47,264 nt of DNA from CAZTVF01 sp964616985 (GTDB taxonomy: Bacteria; Planctomycetota; Phycisphaerae; SM23-33): contig CAZTVF010000030.1 of the NCBI GenBank assembly GCA_964616985.1, positions 1 to 47,264 of the forward strand. Reading direction: 5' to 3'. Numbering within the stretch: the first letter of the stretch is position 1; each line of letters opens with the position of its first letter. Position numbers and translations under genes: made by a program. The notes below the pieces were generated by a model. That model was not told where the DNA came from, searched no databases, and saw only the letters and a list, made by a program, of their open reading frames with translations. This document shows, piece after piece, positions 30,948 through 39,925 of the stretch.

Positions 30948-33668
30948 ATGACCACGATGCGAAGCTCCAAACAGATTCGTAGCGAATTCATCAAGTTCTT
31001 CGAGGACCGCGGGCACAAGTTCGTGGCGTCGAGCTCGCTGCTGCCGGCCGACGACCCGACGCTGCTGTTCGCCAACGCGGGCATGAACCAGTTCAAGGGC
31101 ATCTTCCTGGGCACGGAGAAGCGTGAGTACAACCGCGCCGTCAACAGCCAGAAGTGCATCCGCGCCGGCGGCAAGCACAACGACCTCGAAGATGTCGGAC
31201 ACGACACGTACCACCACACCTTCTTCGAGATGCTCGGCAACTGGAGCTTCGGCGACTACTTCAAGGCCGACGCCATCCAGTGGGCGTGGGAACTGCTGAC
31301 GAAGGTCTGGGGCCTGCCGGCAGACCGCCTGCACGCCACCGTCTTCGGCGGCGACAAGAAGGAAGGGCTCGAGCCGGACACCGAGGCGGCCGACCTGTGG
31401 AAGAAGCTCACGAACATCGACCCCACCCACATCCACATGGGCTCCAAGAAGGACAACTTCTGGGAAATGGGCGACACGGGCCCCTGCGGCCCGTGCAGCG
31501 AGATCCACATCGACCTCACGCCCGACAAGAGCGGCGGCAAGCTCGTCAACGCCGGCGACCGCCGCGTGATGGAGATCTGGAACCTCGTGTTCATGCAGTT
31601 CAACCGCGGCGGCGATGGCAAGCTCTCCCCCCTGCCGGCCACCCACGTGGACACGGGCATGGGCTTCGAGCGCATCTGCTTCGTCCTGCAGGGCAAGAGC
31701 AGCAACTACGCCACCGACCTGTTCGTCCCGATCATCGAGAAGATCGAGACCCTCACCAGCCACCGCTACGGCGCGGCCTCGGGCCTGGCCGACCGCTTCG
31801 ACGTGACCAGCCAGGAGAACATCGGCGACGTGGCCTGCCGCGTCATCGCCGACCACGCCCGCGCCTTGACGTTCGCCATCGCCGACGGCGTCATCCCCTC
31901 CAACGAGGGCCGCGGCTACGTGCTGAGGCGAATCCTCCGCCGGGCCGCCCGCTACGGCCGCCAGTATCTCAACATCGAGGGCACGTTCGTGGCCAAGCTC
32001 GTCCCGCTGATCGTCGAGCTCATGGGCGACGCCTTCCCCGAGATCCAGAGCCGCCAGCAGTACGTCATCGACACCATCCGCAGCGAGGAGGAGTCGTTCG
32101 GCAAGACCCTCGACCGCGGCATCGACCTCTTCGACCGCCAGGCGCAGAAGGTCCTCGCCGCCGGCGGCAAGCAGCTCGGGGGCGAAGTCGCCTTTGAACT
32201 GCACGCCACGTACGGCTTCCCCATCGACCTCACGCAGGTGATGGCCGGCGAGCGGGGCATGACGGTCGACATGAAGGGCTACGAGGACGCCAAGACCCGC
32301 CACGAGGAAGTCTCGCGCGGCGCGGGCGACACCTTCAAGGTCGAGGCCGTCGCCAACCTGCCCCCTACGGACGACTCGGCCAAGTACTCCCCCGCCCCGC
32401 TGGAGGCCAAGGTGCTCGGCTGGGCGGCCGGCGGCAAGTTCATCAGCTCCGGCACGCTGAACGCCGGCGAACAGGCGGCAATCGTCCTGGACCAGACCAA
32501 CTTCTACGGCGAGCAGGGCGGCCAGGTCGGCGACACCGGCGAGATCACCTTCCCCGGCGGGCGATTCGTCGTCCGCTCGACGGCCGTCGCCGGCCAGAGC
32601 GTGCTGCATAACGGCTCGCTGGAGTCGGGCACGCTGCGCGTGGGCACGGTGGTCACCGCCCGCGTGGATGCCTCGCGCTTCGACATCATGCGCAACCACA
32701 CCGGCACGCACCTGCTCAACTGGGCACTGCGGAAGGTGCTGGGCGATCACATCAACCAGGCTGGCAGCATCGTGGCGGCCGACCGCCTGCGCTTCGATTT
32801 CACCCACAACCAGGCCCTCACCGACGAGCAGACCATCGAGGTCGAGCGGCTGGTGAACGAGCAGATCCTGGCCGACATGCCGGTGCTGCACAAGATCATG
32901 CCGCTGGCGGCGGCCAAGCAGCTCGCCGGCGTGCGGGCGGTGTTCGGCGAGAAATACCCCGACCCGGTGCGGGTCATCTGGATCGGCCCGGCCGGGGACA
33001 AGTCGGCCCCGCTGGCGGCCGACGAGATGTGCGCCATCGAGTTCTGCGGCGGCACGCACCTGCAGCGGACCAGCCAGGTGGGCCTGTTCAAGATCGTCGG
33101 CGAGGAATCGGTGGCCAAGGGCGTGAGAAGGATCACCGCCGTCTCCGGCCACGCAGCCGTACAACAGATGCAGCAACTGGACGCGGCCATGCGCGCGGCG
33201 ACATCGCTGCTGCGCTGCCAGCCGGCGGACGTGGCCGCCCGCGTGGAGTCGATGCAGAAAGAGATCAAGCAGCTCAAGAAGGCCAAGCCCGCCGGCGGCG
33301 CTGCCGGCGAGTTCGCGCCCGAGCACACCGCCCAGACGCCCGCGGGCAACATCGTCGTGGGCCGCCTGGACGGCGCCGATGCGGCCGCCCTGCGGACGCT
33401 GTGCGACGTGCAGCGGCAGAAGGGCGCCGCGGCGGTCTTCGTGGGCGGCGTGGCCGAGGACAAGGTAACGCTGATCGCGATGGTAAATGACGAGGTCGTC
33501 GCCGGCGGCAAGCTCAAGGCCGGCGACTGGGTAAAGGCGATCGCGCCCATCGTCGGCGGCAGCGGCGGCGGCAAGCCCAACCTCGCGCAGGCCGGCGGCA
33601 AGCAGCCCGAGAAGCTCGCCGAGGCCCTGGCCAAGGCGATCGAGTTCGCCCAGGAACGGCTCGGGTGA
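30948..33668 (+). CDS. alaS: Alanyl-tRNA synthetase
   Basis: This 906-aa enzyme charges tRNA-Ala and edits mischarged serine/glycine. The class II catalytic core begins RSEFIKFFEDRGHKFVASSS, with NAGMNQFK, HHTFFEMLGNWSFGDYF and the MGDTGPCGPCSEIH motif. The editing domain has NHTGTHLLNWALR (zinc-site histidines) and FCGGTHL; a C-terminal glycine-rich C-Ala domain (GGSGGGKPNLAQAGGKQPE) completes it. Full length. The ATG at 30948 is used; a second ATG at 30957 is possible, as neither has a strong Shine-Dalgarno. It directly precedes the rpmF-fab cluster but is separated by a repeat-bearing gap, so it is probably transcribed alone. Confidence 0.97.
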   Translation: MTTMRSSKQIRSEFIKFFEDRGHKFVASSSLLPADDPTLLFANAGMNQFKGIFLGTEKREYNRAVNSQKCIRAGGKHNDLEDVGHDTYHHTFFEMLGNWSFGDYFKADAIQWAWELLTKVWGLPADRLHATVFGGDKKEGLEPDTEAADLWKKLTNIDPTHIHMGSKKDNFWEMGDTGPCGPCSEIHIDLTPDKSGGKLVNAGDRRVMEIWNLVFMQFNRGGDGKLSPLPATHVDTGMGFERICFVLQGKSSNYATDLFVPIIEKIETLTSHRYGAASGLADRFDVTSQENIGDVACRVIADHARALTFAIADGVIPSNEGRGYVLRRILRRAARYGRQYLNIEGTFVAKLVPLIVELMGDAFPEIQSRQQYVIDTIRSEEESFGKTLDRGIDLFDRQAQKVLAAGGKQLGGEVAFELHATYGFPIDLTQVMAGERGMTVDMKGYEDAKTRHEEVSRGAGDTFKVEAVANLPPTDDSAKYSPAPLEAKVLGWAAGGKFISSGTLNAGEQAAIVLDQTNFYGEQGGQVGDTGEITFPGGRFVVRSTAVAGQSVLHNGSLESGTLRVGTVVTARVDASRFDIMRNHTGTHLLNWALRKVLGDHINQAGSIVAADRLRFDFTHNQALTDEQTIEVERLVNEQILADMPVLHKIMPLAAAKQLAGVRAVFGEKYPDPVRVIWIGPAGDKSAPLAADEMCAIEFCGGTHLQRTSQVGLFKIVGEESVAKGVRRITAVSGHAAVQQMQQLDAAMRAATSLLRCQPADVAARVESMQKEIKQLKKAKPAGGAAGEFAPEHTAQTPAGNIVVGRLDGADAAALRTLCDVQRQKGAAAVFVGGVAEDKVTLIAMVNDEVVAGGKLKAGDWVKAIAPIVGGSGGGKPNLAQAGGKQPEKLAEALAKAIEFAQERLG

Positions 33669-33754
33669 GCCGTAATGACGAATGAAGCACCGAAGGCCCA
33701 ATGACGAAGGGCCGACGCCTTGGTCCTTTGAACATTTGGGGCGTTCATCCGGCC

Positions 33755-33775
33755 TTCGTCATTTGTCATTCGTCA
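33755..33775. repeat. Heptanucleotide array (TTCGTCA/TTTGTCA x3)
   Basis: TTCGTCA, TTTGTCA, TTCGTCA, TTCC. An inverted relative, AATGACGAATGAAGC, lies at 33674 onwards, just after the alaS stop. Confidence 0.75.
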
Positions 33776-33800
33776 TTCCGCGAAGCGGCCAGACAATGGC

Positions 33801-33829
33801 TTGACAAATGAACCGGATATGAGTAACTT
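33801..33829 (+). promoter_or_regulatory. Possible promoter of the rpmF-fab operon
   Basis: Consensus TTGACA (33801-33806), 17-base spacer, weak TAACTT (33824-33829). The -35 box is perfect but the -10 is poor, and it would leave an 80-base leader before rpmF. Confidence 0.35.
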
Positions 33830-33915
33830 TCCGCAACGCCTTGCGGGCACGGTGCGCTTGCATCGTGCGCGGAGGCACGTTTAAGAGTCTTTTTGCACTA
33901 GATTGGCAGGAAAAC

Positions 33916-34098
33916 ATGTTACCAACACAAAAACTCAGCCGAGCCCGCACCCGTTGCAGACGAGCTCACCACGCCCGCAAGCCGGTGAACCTGGCTGACT
34001 GTCCAAACTGCAACAAGCCCAAGCTGCCCCACGCCGCCTGCGGCAATTGCGGCTACGTTCGTCCGGGCTTGAGCCTCAAGCTTGAGAAAGAAGGCTAA
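33916..34098 (+). CDS. rpmF: Ribosomal protein bL32
   Basis: This is a 60-aa large-subunit protein starting MLPTQKLSRARTRCRRAHHA; the four-cysteine zinc ribbon is CPNCNKPKLPHAACGNC. AGGAAAAC precedes the ATG at 33916; an upstream in-frame ATG at 33841 adds only residues without bL32 character. It stands first in the rpmF-plsX-fabH-fabD-fabG-acpP-fabF cluster. The AAGG at its 3' end serves as the ribosome-binding site of plsX, three bases on. Confidence 0.95.
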   Translation: MLPTQKLSRARTRCRRAHHARKPVNLADCPNCNKPKLPHAACGNCGYVRPGLSLKLEKEG

Positions 34099-34101
34099 CC
34101 G

Positions 34102-35103
34102 ATGCGCATCGGCCTCGATGCCATGGGGAGCGACCGCGCGCCCACGGAAGAAGTAAAGGGCGCCTTGGCCGCCCGCGAACACCTTGCCGCCGGCGACAAA
34201 ATCGTCCTGGTCGGCCAGGAGGATGTCCTCCGCCAGCACCTCGCCTCTTCGAGCGACTGGCAGGAGTACATCGATATCCATAATGCCACACAAGTTGTGG
34301 CGATGGACGAGTCGCCGGTGGAAGCCCTGCGGGCCAAGCCCGACAGTTCGCTGGTGGTGCTCACGCAACTGCACCGCCAGGGCCTGGTCGACGCCTGCGT
34401 CTCTGCCGGCAACACCGGTGCGTTCGTGGCCGCCGCGCAGATGAACCTGCGGCGGCTGGCGGGCGTTCACCGTCCGGGCATCGCCATCGTCGCACCCACC
34501 TACGCCGGGCCCGTCGTGGTCTGCGACGTGGGGGCCAATGTAGCCGCCCGCGCGCAGCACCTGCACCAGTACGGCGTGATGGCCTCGATCTACGCCAACA
34601 CGATCTGCAGCATCAAGAGCCCCCGCGTGGGCCTCTTGAGCGTGGGCGAGGAAGAGACCAAGGGCAACGACCTGGTCCGCGCCACCCGCGACCTGCTTCG
34701 CAACGATCCCCACGTAAACTTCATCGGAAACGTCGAGGGGCGGGACCTCTTCCGCGGCACCTGCGACGTCATGGTCTGCGACGGCTTCGTCGGCAACGTC
34801 ATGCTCAAATTGATGGAAGGCATGGTCGAAGGCTTCATCAAGGGCATGATGGGCGAGATGAAGACCACCATGCCGCAGGCCGCCGACGCGATCAAGATGG
34901 CCGCCAAGGCCTTCCTCACCAAATTCGATTTCAACGAGTACGGCGGAGCCCCCCTGCTGGGCGTGGGCGGTATCTGCATCATCTGCCACGGCGCCAGCGA
35001 CTGGCGTGGGCTCAAGAATGCCGTGCGGGCCGCCAAGGTCTTTGCCAGCCAGCACGTCAACACTCGCATCACCGACTTCCTGGCCCAAGGACAGAAGGCC
35101 TGA
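34102..35103 (+). CDS. plsX: Phosphate acyltransferase PlsX
   Basis: This 333-aa enzyme makes acyl-phosphate from acyl-ACP, the first step to phosphatidic acid with PlsY. It begins MRIGLDAMGSDRAP (the typical RIAIDAMGGD variant). Other signatures are SAGNTGAFVAAAQ, the CDVGANV block, LLSVGEEETKGN and CDGFVGNVMLKLMEG. Length is normal. It begins three bases after the rpmF stop and ends one base before the fabH ATG, so the genes are co-translated from one mRNA. Confidence 0.97.
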   Translation: MRIGLDAMGSDRAPTEEVKGALAAREHLAAGDKIVLVGQEDVLRQHLASSSDWQEYIDIHNATQVVAMDESPVEALRAKPDSSLVVLTQLHRQGLVDACVSAGNTGAFVAAAQMNLRRLAGVHRPGIAIVAPTYAGPVVVCDVGANVAARAQHLHQYGVMASIYANTICSIKSPRVGLLSVGEEETKGNDLVRATRDLLRNDPHVNFIGNVEGRDLFRGTCDVMVCDGFVGNVMLKLMEGMVEGFIKGMMGEMKTTMPQAADAIKMAAKAFLTKFDFNEYGGAPLLGVGGICIICHGASDWRGLKNAVRAAKVFASQHVNTRITDFLAQGQKA

Positions 35104-35104
35104 C

Positions 35105-36094
35105 ATGCCACAGAAGATCCGCGCTGCAATCCGAGGAATCGGGGCCGCCGTCCCTGACAAGGTGATGACCAACGCCGATTTCGAGAAGTTCCTCGACACC
35201 TCTGATGATTGGATCACGCAGCGGACCGGCATCAAGCAGCGCCACGTGGTCTCCCCGGGCCAGACCACCGCCACCATCGCCACGGAAGCCGCCCGCAAGG
35301 CCCTGGCGTCGGCCGGCCTGACCGCCACCGACCTGGACCTGATCATCGTCTGCACCGTGTCGCCCGAAATGATGTTCCCCGCCACCGCCTGCTTCGTGCA
35401 GGCGGCCCTGGGCGCCAAGAACGTCCCCTGCTTCGACCTGTGCGCCGCCTGCAGCGGCTTCGTCTACGGCATGACCACGGGGGCGAAGTTCATCGAGTCC
35501 GGCATGTACAAGCGTGTGCTGGTCATCGGGGCCGATACGCTCAGCCGCTTCTGCGACTACACCGACCGCACCAGCTGCATCCTGTTCGGCGACGGCGCCG
35601 GGGCCGTGCTGCTGGAAGCGACCACCGAAGACAAGGGCATCCTCTACAGCGTCCTGCACGCCGACGGCGAGGGATGGGAACTCATCCACGTCCCCGGAGG
35701 CGGCTCGCGGAACCCCGCCAGCCACCAGAGCGTCGACGGCCACGAGCACTATGTGAAGATGAAAGGCCGCGAGGTCTACAAGTTCGCCGTCGAGAAGATG
35801 CAATGGCTGCTGGGCGACTGCATGTCGCACTGCAACCTCACCACCGAGACGGTGGACCTGGTGATCCCCCACCAGGTGAACACGCGGATCATTGCCTCGG
35901 CCACCGAGAAGTACAACTTCCCGATGGAAAAGGTTTACATGAACATCGACCGCTACGGCAACACCTCGGCGGCGTCCATCCCGCTGGCGCTGGAAGAGGC
36001 CAGCCAGAGCGGACGAATCAAGCCCGGCTCCAACCTGCTCATGGTCGCCTTCGGGGCCGGCCTGACATGGGCGGGCATCACCGTTCGCATGTGA
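35105..36094 (+). CDS. fabH: Beta-ketoacyl-ACP synthase III (FabH)
   Basis: This 329-aa enzyme condenses acetyl-CoA with malonyl-ACP to start fatty-acid synthesis. The active-site cysteine is in FDLCAACSGFVYG. The catalytic histidine is in IPHQVNTRI (usually PHQAN, here HQVN) and the asparagine in YGNTSAASIPLAL. The Trp-containing substrate loop DDWITQRTGI is present at about residues 35-44. It starts one base after plsX. Length is normal. Confidence 0.96.
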   Translation: MPQKIRAAIRGIGAAVPDKVMTNADFEKFLDTSDDWITQRTGIKQRHVVSPGQTTATIATEAARKALASAGLTATDLDLIIVCTVSPEMMFPATACFVQAALGAKNVPCFDLCAACSGFVYGMTTGAKFIESGMYKRVLVIGADTLSRFCDYTDRTSCILFGDGAGAVLLEATTEDKGILYSVLHADGEGWELIHVPGGGSRNPASHQSVDGHEHYVKMKGREVYKFAVEKMQWLLGDCMSHCNLTTETVDLVIPHQVNTRIIASATEKYNFPMEKVYMNIDRYGNTSAASIPLALEEASQSGRIKPGSNLLMVAFGAGLTWAGITVRM

Positions 36095-36204
36095 TGAGTG
36101 CCGCGCCGAAACGTCGCGATGTCTGCGACGCGCCGCTGTGCCTGGGGTGAGCATGCCGTCGTGCGTGCCGGCCGGCATGGCGCCCGGAAAGAAGAAGAGG
36201 ATCT

Positions 36205-37161
36205 ATGAAAACAGCTTTCATATTCCCCGGTCAGGGTGCACAGACAATCGGCATGGGCAAGGATCTCTACGAGGCCTTCCCCGCCGCCAAGGCCGTGTTT
36301 GACCAGGCCGAGGAGATCACCCGCCTGCCGCTCAAGAAGCTCTGCTTCGAAGGCCCCGAGACCGACCTGGCCAAGACCGACGTCTGCCAGCCCGCCATCT
36401 TCACCGTGTCGGCCGCCATGCTCGCCTGCATCGACAACCTGCTGGGCCCCCAGAAGGTCGAGGCCCTCCGCCCCGCCTTCATGGCCGGGCTGAGCCTGGG
36501 CGAATACACCGCCCTCTACGCAGCCGACATGATCGACTTCCAGGACGCCCTGCGGCTGGTGGCCCGGCGCGGCGCGGCCATGCAGGCTGCCGCCACGGCC
36601 GTGCCCTCGGGCATGGTCGCCATCATCGGCCTAGACGAAGCGAAGGCCAACGAACTCTGTGCGGCCGCCGCCGAAGGCCAGCCGCTGACCTGCGCGAACT
36701 TCAACTGCCCCGGGCAGATCGTCATCAGCGGCGCCATCGACGCGTGCAAGCGAGCCGAGGCCAGGGCGACCGAGTTCGGCGCCTCTGCCGCCAAGGCCCT
36801 CGAGGTGGCCGGCGCGTTTCACAGCGCGATCATGGCCCCCGCGGCGGCCGAGCTGTCCAAGGCCCTGGAGGCGGTGCAGTTCCGCAGCCCCCGCGGCCTC
36901 GCCGCCACGACGACCGTCGTGGCCAACGTGGACGCCCAGCCCTACGCCGACGCCGGCGCGATCAAGTGCAAGCTGCTGGCGCAGCTGACGGGGGCGGTCC
37001 GCTGGCAGCAGTCGATGGAATACCTGCTGGCCCAGGGCGTGGAGAAGTTCTACGAGATCGGCCCCAACCGCGTACTGGCCGGCATGATGCGACGCATCAA
37101 CCGCAAGGCCGAGGTGGTCAGCCTCAACAGCCGCGAGTCGATCGAGAAACTGACGCAATAG
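36205..37161 (+). CDS. fabD: Malonyl-CoA:ACP transacylase
   Basis: This 318-aa enzyme loads malonate on ACP. The oxyanion-hole motif FPGQGAQ is near the N-terminus. The nucleophile motif reads GLSLGEYTAL rather than GHSLGE, a known variant that keeps the serine. Later signatures are the QIVISG block, VAGAFHSAIM (catalytic histidine), and IGPNRVLAGM. AGAGGA precedes the ATG. A 110-base gap separates it from fabH; no promoter was obvious there. Confidence 0.96.
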   Translation: MKTAFIFPGQGAQTIGMGKDLYEAFPAAKAVFDQAEEITRLPLKKLCFEGPETDLAKTDVCQPAIFTVSAAMLACIDNLLGPQKVEALRPAFMAGLSLGEYTALYAADMIDFQDALRLVARRGAAMQAAATAVPSGMVAIIGLDEAKANELCAAAAEGQPLTCANFNCPGQIVISGAIDACKRAEARATEFGASAAKALEVAGAFHSAIMAPAAAELSKALEAVQFRSPRGLAATTTVVANVDAQPYADAGAIKCKLLAQLTGAVRWQQSMEYLLAQGVEKFYEIGPNRVLAGMMRRINRKAEVVSLNSRESIEKLTQ

Positions 37162-37258
37162 AAGAGAGCATGCCCATCGGGGCGTGAGACTGCCATCGGG
37201 CAGGGAAGCGTGCGGCCATGATGGCTGCACTACGGTTCATAAAGGAAAAGGAAGACAA

Positions 37259-38011
37259 ATGGCCAAGACGATTGCGGATAACGAGAAGGTAGCGATTGTG
37301 ACCGGCGGCGCCCGCGGCATCGGTCGAGAGATCTGCCGCGAACTGCTGGCGATGGGCATGACGGTGGTGGCCGTCGATATGAAGGAAGAGCTTCTGGCCG
37401 AGCTGCCTGCGGCCCTGGGCAACCCGGGCGACAAGCTGGTCACGGCCAAGATGGACGTCACCAACAGCGCGGGGTTCACCGCCCTGATCGACGAGATCGC
37501 CGAGAAGTACGGGCACCTGGACGTGCTGGTGAACAACGCGGGCATCACCCGCGACAACATCGTGCTGATGATGTCCGACGAGGATTGGGACCTGGTCCTG
37601 AAGGTGAACCTGACCAGCGCCTTCATCGGGACGCGGGCGGCCGGCAAGATCATGATGCGCCAGCGGACCGGCTCGATCGTGTTCATGTCCAGCTACAGCG
37701 GGCTCGAAGGCAACCGCGGGCAGGCCAACTACGCCGCCTCCAAGGCGGGCATGCTGGGCCTGATGAAGTCGGCGGCCAAGGAACTGGCCAAGCGGAGCGT
37801 CCGCTGCAACGCGGTGGCCCCGGGCTTCATCAAGACCGAGATGACCGACGTGCTGCCCCAGCAGGCGAAGGATATGGCCCTGGCTCAGATCCCGATGGAA
37901 CGCTTCGGCCTGCCGTCGGACATCGCCAAGGCGGTGGCCTTCCTGTCGTCGGAAGCTTCTAACTACATTACCGGTCAGGTAATTAGCGTCGATGGCGGCA
38001 TGCACACGTAA
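37259..38011 (+). CDS. fabG: 3-oxoacyl-ACP reductase
   Basis: This is a 250-aa short-chain dehydrogenase that reduces 3-oxoacyl-ACP with NADPH. The nucleotide-binding GGARGIG is near residue 17, followed by the NNAG motif. The catalytic Ser is in FMSSYSGLEGN, Tyr and Lys in ANYAASKAG, and the C-terminal signature GQVISVDGG is present. AAAGGAAAAGGAAG lies before the ATG at 37259; the upstream in-frame ATG at 37184 is not conserved. A 97-base spacer separates it from fabD. Confidence 0.96.
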   Translation: MAKTIADNEKVAIVTGGARGIGREICRELLAMGMTVVAVDMKEELLAELPAALGNPGDKLVTAKMDVTNSAGFTALIDEIAEKYGHLDVLVNNAGITRDNIVLMMSDEDWDLVLKVNLTSAFIGTRAAGKIMMRQRTGSIVFMSSYSGLEGNRGQANYAASKAGMLGLMKSAAKELAKRSVRCNAVAPGFIKTEMTDVLPQQAKDMALAQIPMERFGLPSDIAKAVAFLSSEASNYITGQVISVDGGMHT

Positions 38012-38149
38012 TCGGGCGCCGGCCCCTTTGGGCTGGGTTCTGGCCCCCGCGATGGCGGCCAGGAAGAGGTGTTCTTCAGAGCGTTCTGTGCCCCTCCAGT
38101 CGCGGAGGGCGGCGGCAAAGAAAGTTGCGGATATTCGGCGCAGTTGTGC

Positions 38150-38178
38150 TTGCAAGGCCGGGTATGCCAAGCTATAGT
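38150..38178 (+). promoter_or_regulatory. Candidate internal promoter before acpP
   Basis: TTGCAA (38150-38155), 17-base spacer, TATAGT (38173-38178), leaving a ~75-base leader before acpP. A separate acpP promoter inside a fab operon fits the high demand for acyl carrier protein. The leader contains a GC-rich potential hairpin (GCCCGCGGGAGCGGGC). Confidence 0.6.
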
Positions 38179-38258
38179 ACCGCCGCCCGCGGGAGCGGGC
38201 TTGGTTTTGGACCGGTGTTTTGATATCGTAAACCAAAAAGTTTCAGGGAGAGACACAA

Positions 38259-38504
38259 GTGGCCGACGAGATCGAAGAGAAAGTCATTGAAATCGTGTCC
38301 GAGCAGATGGGCGTGGACAAGAGCGAGATCACCCGCGAGACGTCCTTTGTCAACGACCTTAACGCGGACTCGCTGGACACCGTTGAACTGGTCATGGAGT
38401 TCGAGGATGAGTTCGAGCTGAGCATCCCCGACGAAGAGGCCGAGAAGATTCAGACGGTTGGCCAGGCCATCGACTACATCAAAGAACACGCCAACAAGGC
38501 CTAA
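38259..38504 (+). CDS. acpP: Acyl carrier protein
   Basis: This 81-aa acidic four-helix protein carries growing acyl chains on a phosphopantetheine arm attached to the serine of NADSLDTVEL (Ser38). It starts at GTG 38259, with CAGGGAGAG upstream. The sequence after the prosthetic site (VMEFEDEFELSIPDEEAEKI) is typical. It lies between fabG and fabF, 20 bases before fabF. Confidence 0.97.
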   Translation: MADEIEEKVIEIVSEQMGVDKSEITRETSFVNDLNADSLDTVELVMEFEDEFELSIPDEEAEKIQTVGQAIDYIKEHANKA

Positions 38505-38524
38505 GCAGTCGAAGGAAGCACTTG

Positions 38525-39778
38525 ATGGCTAAACGCCGCGTCGTCGTCACCGGCCTGGGGACCGTCAATCCCATGGGCCACAATGTGAACGATTTCTGGA
38601 CCGCCATGCTGGCTGGACAAAGCGGCATCCGGCGGATCCAGAGATTCGATCCCGAACCGTACGCCTCCAAGATCGGTGGCGAGGTGCTGAATTGGGAATC
38701 GGTTCCAGCCGACCAGCTGGACCCGCGCGAGTCCAAACGCATGGACCGCTTCTGCCAGTTCGCCGTCTCCTGCGCCGTCGAGGCCGTGCGCGACTCCGGG
38801 ATCGACTTCGCCAAGACCGACGTGGACCGCTGCGGCGTGATCTACGGCAGCGGCATCGGCGGCCTGCAGGAACTCGAAGACCAGCACCGCCGCATGATCG
38901 AGAAGGGCCCCGGCCGGGTCAGCCCCTTTACCGTCCCCAAGCTGATGGCCAATGCCGCCTGCGGCAGCATCTCCATCATCTGGGGCCTGCGCGGGCCCAA
39001 CCAGGCGGTCGTCACCGCCTGCGCCTCGGCCGCCAACTCCATCGGCGAAGGTCTGCGGGCCATCCAGCGCGACGACTGCGACATGGTCATCACCGGCGGC
39101 AGCGAGGCCGCCCTGACGCCCATCGGCCTCTCGAGCTTCTGCGCCCTCAAGGGCCTGTCCACCCGCAACGACGACCCCATCCACGCCAGCCGGCCGTGGG
39201 ATAAGGACCGCGACGGCTTCCTCCTCTCCGAGGGCGCCGGGGCCTTGGTCATCGAAGAGCTCGAATACGCCCGCAAGCGGGGCGCCAAGATCTACGGCGA
39301 ACTGATCGGCTACGGCTCCAGCGGCGATGGCTACCACATCACCGCCCCCGACCCCGAGGGCCGCGGCGCCATCCTGGCCATGAAGCGATGCCTCAAGGAC
39401 GCCGAGATGGCCCCCGAGCAGATTGAGTACATCAACGCCCACGGCACCAGCACCGAGCTGGGGGACCTGGCCGAGACCAAGTCGATCAAGAACGTCTTCG
39501 GCGCCTATGCCAAGAACGGCCTGTGGGTCAGCAGCACCAAGAGCGCCCACGGCCACCTGCTGGGCGCCTCGGGCGCGGTCGAAGCGGTCGTGTGCCTCAA
39601 GGGCATGCAGGACAACGTGGTCCCCCCCACGCTGAACCTGGAGAACCCCTCCGAGGAATGCGATCTGGACTACGTGCCCAAGACTGCCCGCCAGCGCAAA
39701 GTAAATGTCATGCTCTCGAACAGCTTCGGTTTCGGCGGCCACAACGCCTGCCTCATCTTCCGCCGCTTCGAAGGTTGA
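38525..39778 (+). CDS. fabF: Beta-ketoacyl-ACP synthase II (FabF)
   Basis: This 417-aa condensing enzyme elongates fatty acids. The catalytic cysteine is in VTACASAANSIGEG, and the histidines in NAHGTSTELGD and KSAHGHLLGASGA; the conserved GGSEA block and C-terminal SNSFGFGGHN (gatekeeper Phe) are all present. The ATG at 38525 follows AAGGAAG; the TTG one codon earlier is not needed. It is the last gene of the operon, ending 26 bases before a strong terminator. Confidence 0.97.
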   Translation: MAKRRVVVTGLGTVNPMGHNVNDFWTAMLAGQSGIRRIQRFDPEPYASKIGGEVLNWESVPADQLDPRESKRMDRFCQFAVSCAVEAVRDSGIDFAKTDVDRCGVIYGSGIGGLQELEDQHRRMIEKGPGRVSPFTVPKLMANAACGSISIIWGLRGPNQAVVTACASAANSIGEGLRAIQRDDCDMVITGGSEAALTPIGLSSFCALKGLSTRNDDPIHASRPWDKDRDGFLLSEGAGALVIEELEYARKRGAKIYGELIGYGSSGDGYHITAPDPEGRGAILAMKRCLKDAEMAPEQIEYINAHGTSTELGDLAETKSIKNVFGAYAKNGLWVSSTKSAHGHLLGASGAVEAVVCLKGMQDNVVPPTLNLENPSEECDLDYVPKTARQRKVNVMLSNSFGFGGHNACLIFRRFEG

Positions 39779-39804
39779 TCGACGAGTTGAACCAGAATCG
39801 AAAG

Positions 39805-39827
39805 ACCCCGCGAAAGCGGGGTTTTTT
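39805..39827 (+). terminator. Intrinsic terminator of the rpmF-fab operon
   Basis: The stem ACCCCGC/GCGGGGT (39805-39811, 39816-39822), a GAAA tetraloop, and a T6 run (39822-39827). It is the clearest terminator in the window. Confidence 0.93.
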
Positions 39828-39925
39828 GTTCGATAGACGGCGTCGCGGCCGCTCCGCGGCCTCTGCCACCGCACTCCACATGGCCGTCGCGCAGCTGTAC
39901 CAGGGGCCTCAGAGCCAAAGCGGAA

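Noticed and set aside
30876..33701. A 941-codon open frame opposite alaS
   Set aside because: Pure shadow of the alaS gene; no start signal or family similarity.
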